The notes under the pieces: model-generated
Databases searched by the model: none
Seen by the model: the letters and a program-made list of their open reading frames with translations, nothing else
What the model was told of the DNA's origin: nothing
NCBI GenBank assembly: GCA_964509685.1
Contig: CAZDYQ010000004.1
Span: 13,675 to 77,674, forward strand
DNA length: 64,000 bases
DNA from: JAMLIN01 sp964509685
GTDB lineage: Bacteria; Pseudomonadota; Gammaproteobacteria; Burkholderiales; Burkholderiaceae_E
Reading direction: 5' to 3'
Part shown: positions 61,430 through 64,000 of the stretch, piece by piece
How positions within the stretch are numbered: the stretch's first letter is position 1
How the letters are laid out: each line of letters starts with the position of its first letter
Made by a program: the position numbers and the translations under genes

Positions 61430-63000
61430 GGGGCTCCGGCGTTCGCGTCCTGGTTGCGCTCGCCATCGTCCTGCTGGGCTGCCTGCTGCTCGTGCGATCC
61501 ATCCGACTCCCACCGCTGGCCGAGCCCCCCGGGTCGCGCGCCATCGTCGATATCGGCGACACTCGCCTCGGACGCACGCTGTCCGGCCAGGTCGCGGCGA
61601 ATCCCGGCCTGTCGGGCGTGTGGCCGATCCGTGACGGCCACGATGCCTTCGCGGACCGTGTCCTGCTTGCCGAGGCGGCTGACCGCAGCCTCGACGTCCA
61701 GTACTACATCTGGCGCCCGGACATGTCCGGCGTGCTGCTCGCCGAGGCGCTTCATCGCGCCGCGGAGCGGGGCGTGCGGGTGCGGCTGCTGCTGGACGAC
61801 AACAACACCGTCGGCCTCGATCCCATGCTCGCGGCGCTCGATGCACACGAGAACATCGAGGTCCGGCTGTTCAATCCCTTCCCGATCCGCGGCCACAGGA
61901 TCCTCGGCTACCTCACCGACTTCGACCGGCTGAACCGGCGCATGCACAACAAGTCGTTCACCGCCGACAACCAGGCCACCATCGTGGGCGGGCGCAACGT
62001 GGGGAACGAGTATTTCAGCGTGGGACAGGCGATGCGCTACATCGACCTGGACGTGCTCGCGGTCGGACCGGTGGCGCGGGCGGTCTCGGCCGATTTCGAG
62101 CGCTACTGGTCGAGCCGTTCCTCGTATCCGCTGCGGCAGGTCCTGGGCGACGCCGCGAGCGTGGATCCCGGCGCCGTGCCCCGTCGCGCCTCCCTCGCGG
62201 AGCGCGACCCGCACGCCCGGGCGTATCTCGACGCCGTGCGCCAGTCCGGATTCCTTCGATCGCTGCTGGCGGGCGAGATCTCGTTCGAATGGACGCGCGT
62301 GCGACTGTTCAGTGACGATCCGGCCAAGGGGCTGGGCCGTGGCGCGCGGGAGGACCTGCTTTCGGAGCGCCTGCGCCGGGTGCTCGGAGGCGCCGAGCAG
62401 GAGGTCGAGCTCGTCACGCCGTACTTCGTCCCGACGAAGGCGGGCGTGCGCGCCTTGTCCGACCTGGTGGCCCGGGGGGTCGAGGTGGGCGTGCTGACCA
62501 ATTCGCTCGAGGCGACCGACGTGATTCCCGTGCATGCGGGCTATGCCCGGCATCGGGTGGCGCTGCTCGAGGCGGGGGTGCGGCTCTACGAGCTCAAGCG
62601 CGAGGCGGGTGCGGACCCGCGCGACGTGCACCGGCTGGCGGGCAGCTCGGCATCGAGCCTGCATGCGAAGGTGTTCTCGGTGGACCGGCAGCGGCTGTTC
62701 GTCGGTTCGTTCAACTTCGATCCACGCTCGGCCAACCTCAATACCGAGATGGGGCTGCTCATCGACAGCCCCGCGCTCGCCCGCGCCATGGTCGAGGGCA
62801 TGCGCAGCGTGCTGCCCGGCCTCGCCTACGAGGTCACGCTGGGCGAGGACGGCAAGCCGCGCTGGATCGAGCGGCGCGATTCGGGGGCGGGGGCTCCGGG
62901 GGCCGAGACCATCGTCCATCGACACGAGCCCGACGCCGGCCTCTGGAGCAGGCTCGGCGTCTGGCTCACGAGTCGGCTTCCGGTGGAGTGGCTACTCTGA
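61426..63000 (+). CDS. Phospholipase D-family protein, cardiolipin synthase ClsC-like
   Basis: A 524-residue protein with an N-terminal hydrophobic segment (about 7-23; LLGC could be an atypical lipobox) and two HKD motifs: MHNKSFTADNQATIVGGRN with HxK, and LHAKVFSVDRQRLFVGSFN with HxK followed by Asp and Ser/Asn. SLDVQYYIWRPDMSGVLLAE and ATDVIPVHAGYARHRVALL are characteristic of ClsC-type enzymes, which make cardiolipin from phosphatidylglycerol and phosphatidylethanolamine. Substrate is inferred. It overlaps the unknown gene upstream (ATGA) and its 3' end overlaps DUF1850 by 9 bases. Confidence 0.92.
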   Translation: MRGSGVRVLVALAIVLLGCLLLVRSIRLPPLAEPPGSRAIVDIGDTRLGRTLSGQVAANPGLSGVWPIRDGHDAFADRVLLAEAADRSLDVQYYIWRPDMSGVLLAEALHRAAERGVRVRLLLDDNNTVGLDPMLAALDAHENIEVRLFNPFPIRGHRILGYLTDFDRLNRRMHNKSFTADNQATIVGGRNVGNEYFSVGQAMRYIDLDVLAVGPVARAVSADFERYWSSRSSYPLRQVLGDAASVDPGAVPRRASLAERDPHARAYLDAVRQSGFLRSLLAGEISFEWTRVRLFSDDPAKGLGRGAREDLLSERLRRVLGGAEQEVELVTPYFVPTKAGVRALSDLVARGVEVGVLTNSLEATDVIPVHAGYARHRVALLEAGVRLYELKREAGADPRDVHRLAGSSASSLHAKVFSVDRQRLFVGSFNFDPRSANLNTEMGLLIDSPALARAMVEGMRSVLPGLAYEVTLGEDGKPRWIERRDSGAGAPGAETIVHRHEPDAGLWSRLGVWLTSRLPVEWLL

Positions 63001-63384
63001 CCGGCGCATCGGGCAGGCGAACAGGTCGACCGTTCCGGCGCGCGCCGGGATCCTTTCCAGCAGCGGCCTGCAGCCCTCGCCGGTGCAGAGCTTCCAGTCG
63101 TCCGTGTACTCCGACAGGGCAAGGCGCAGCCGCGGCACCACCAGCCCGCCCGGACCGTGCCACACGCCGTCGCGCAGCACCGCCCCCTGTGGCGGGTCCA
63201 TGCCGGCGCCGGAACCGTGCAGGCGGGACTCCGCCAGCACGAGGTTGTGGCTCGCCGGGTCGATGCGCCAGTCCTCTTCCCAGGCAACCTTCTCGACGGA
63301 GTGCGTCCAGGACAGGGTGAACCTTTCGACCGGCAGCGTCGCCACGATGGACGTTGCCACGGCAAGGCACAGTCCCAGGCTCAT
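62992..63384 (-). CDS. DUF1850 domain protein (TRAP-transporter associated)
   Basis: A 130-residue protein with a weak N-terminal signal (SLGLCLAVATSIVATLP) and the DUF1850 pattern FTLSWTHSVEKVAWEEDWRI then LVLAESRLHGSGAGMDPP. Two cysteines near the end (KLCTGEGC) may pair. DUF1850 genes are regularly found next to fused TRAP permeases; the role is unknown but periplasmic location would suit a transport accessory. ATG 63384 overlaps the permease stop (ATGA). It converges on the phospholipase gene with a 9-base overlap. Confidence 0.85.
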   Translation of the reverse strand: MSLGLCLAVATSIVATLPVERFTLSWTHSVEKVAWEEDWRIDPASHNLVLAESRLHGSGAGMDPPQGAVLRDGVWHGPGGLVVPRLRLALSEYTDDWKLCTGEGCRPLLERIPARAGTVDLFACPMRRSE

Positions 63385-64000
63385 CGGGTCCTTCGCCGCC
63401 AGTGGAGCAGCAGGACCAGGGCCGTGGCCGCGAAGCCGATCTGGTCGGTGACCGGCGAGGCGACCACCAGGGCAAATGCCCCGACGAGCGCAAGAATGCG
63501 CTCGTACCAGGGCATCGACACCCAGAGGAACCCCACGCTGGCCGCGCCCCACAGGCCTATGGCGATCAGGGCCTTCAGGACCACGTAGGCGGTGTCGAGC
63601 AGGGTGCCCGCCTGCATCATCAGGGCCGGCGCATAGACGGCCATGTAGGGCACGACGAAGCCCGCGATGGCGACCCGCATCGCCTGCATCCCGATCCTGA
63701 GCCCGGAGTCCTTGGCGATGGGCGCGGCGGCGAAGGCCGCTAGCGCCACGGGCGGGGTGAGGTCGGCCATGATCCCGAAGTAGAAGACGAACATGTGCGA
63801 GACGATGAGCGGCACGCCCATCTCGAGCAGCGCCGGCGCGGCGAGCGAGCTCGTGATGATGTAGTTCGGGATCGTCGGGATTCCCATGCCCAGCACCAGG
63901 CAGGTCACCATGGTGAGCGCCAGGGACAGGAACAGGCTGTGCTGCCCGAGGGCGATCACGTAGCTGCCGAAAGTCGTCGCGGCGCCGGTGAGGGTCATGA
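63381..64000 (-). CDS. TRAP transporter permease, 4TM/12TM fusion type (5' end outside window)
   Basis: The last 206 or so residues of a TRAP permease. The fragment has five or six membrane helices and the DctM-type signatures LGMGIPTIPNYIITSSLAAP and FYFGIMADLTPPVALAAFAA, typical of the fused DctQM proteins that work with TAXI-type binding proteins. Substrates of such systems are commonly dicarboxylates or related organic acids, but none can be deduced. The frame continues past 64000. DUF1850 follows by ATGA overlap. Confidence 0.92.
   Translation of the reverse strand, partial: MTLTGAATTFGSYVIALGQHSLFLSLALTMVTCLVLGMGIPTIPNYIITSSLAAPALLEMGVPLIVSHMFVFYFGIMADLTPPVALAAFAAAPIAKDSGLRIGMQAMRVAIAGFVVPYMAVYAPALMMQAGTLLDTAYVVLKALIAIGLWGAASVGFLWVSMPWYERILALVGAFALVVASPVTDQIGFAATALVLLLHWRRRTR

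Overview
The window is a gene-dense, very GC-rich bacterial chromosome segment with almost no intergenic space. Gene order points to a betaproteobacterium, most likely Burkholderiales: surE-pcm-nlpD-rlmD, ndk-rlmN-pilF-rodZ-ispG-hisS-yfgM-bamB-der-hfq-hflX-hflK-hflC-DUF2065-hisZ-purA, then rnr-rlmB. HisZ next to purA and hflC is typical of that class. I see no insertion sequence, prophage, CRISPR array or rRNA operon, so most of the window reads as vertically inherited core chromosome. The placement rests on gene order and base composition only.

Layout: (1) 1-5300 holds the end of a DsbA-like isomerase, an orphan NarL/LuxR response regulator and, divergently, a circularly permuted ATP-grasp/alpha-E fusion protein with a transglutaminase-like protein. 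(2) 5300-10260 holds dusA, DUF2069, yihY, an alpha/beta hydrolase and metY. (3) 10439-17724 is a Pil-Chp-like chemosensory operon: a modular response regulator, a CheW-like adaptor, a PilJ-like receptor and a hybrid CheA. (4) 17786-22973 holds a CBS protein, surE, pcm, nlpD, a PolB-like exonuclease and rlmD, with no rpoS between nlpD and rlmD. (5) 23055-23759 is a BI-1/YccA membrane protein on the minus strand. (6) 23987-40639 is a long plus-strand housekeeping run from ndk to a phosphoribosyltransferase, ending in a strong terminator shared with a convergent tRNA-Leu(CAG). (7) 40905-44059 is rnr-rlmB. (8) 44014-52585 on the minus strand is a type IV minor-pilin/PilY1 operon (pilE-fimT-pilV-pilW-pilX-pilY1) followed by a TonB-C-like lipoprotein and a secreted nuclease. 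(9) 52808-57155 holds acetoacetyl-CoA synthetase and the malic enzyme MaeB. (10) 57302-60494 is a second ATP-grasp/alpha-E/transglutaminase locus, here as three genes. (11) 60572-63000 is an unknown protein coupled to a phospholipase-D-family enzyme. (12) 62992-64000 on the minus strand is DUF1850 plus the end of a TRAP permease.

Three themes link distant parts. Type IV pili recur: the chemosensory operon, the pilotin PilF and the pilin/PilY1 operon would together control, assemble and tip the pilus. Envelope biogenesis recurs: NlpD, RodZ, BamB, YfgM, HflKC and YihY. The ATP-grasp/alpha-E/transglutaminase module is present twice, once fused and once split. It is the best candidate for poorly described biology here, probably a ribosome-independent peptide or amide-bond system.

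Expression signals: TAGAAT-type -10 boxes recur. The tRNA-Leu gene has a textbook TTGACA-16-TAGAAT promoter. At dusA and surE the same hexamer ends exactly six bases before the ATG, which suggests leaderless mRNAs. hflX appears to start at a CTG overlapping the hfq stop codon. Many operon junctions are ATGA, GTGA or TGATG overlaps.
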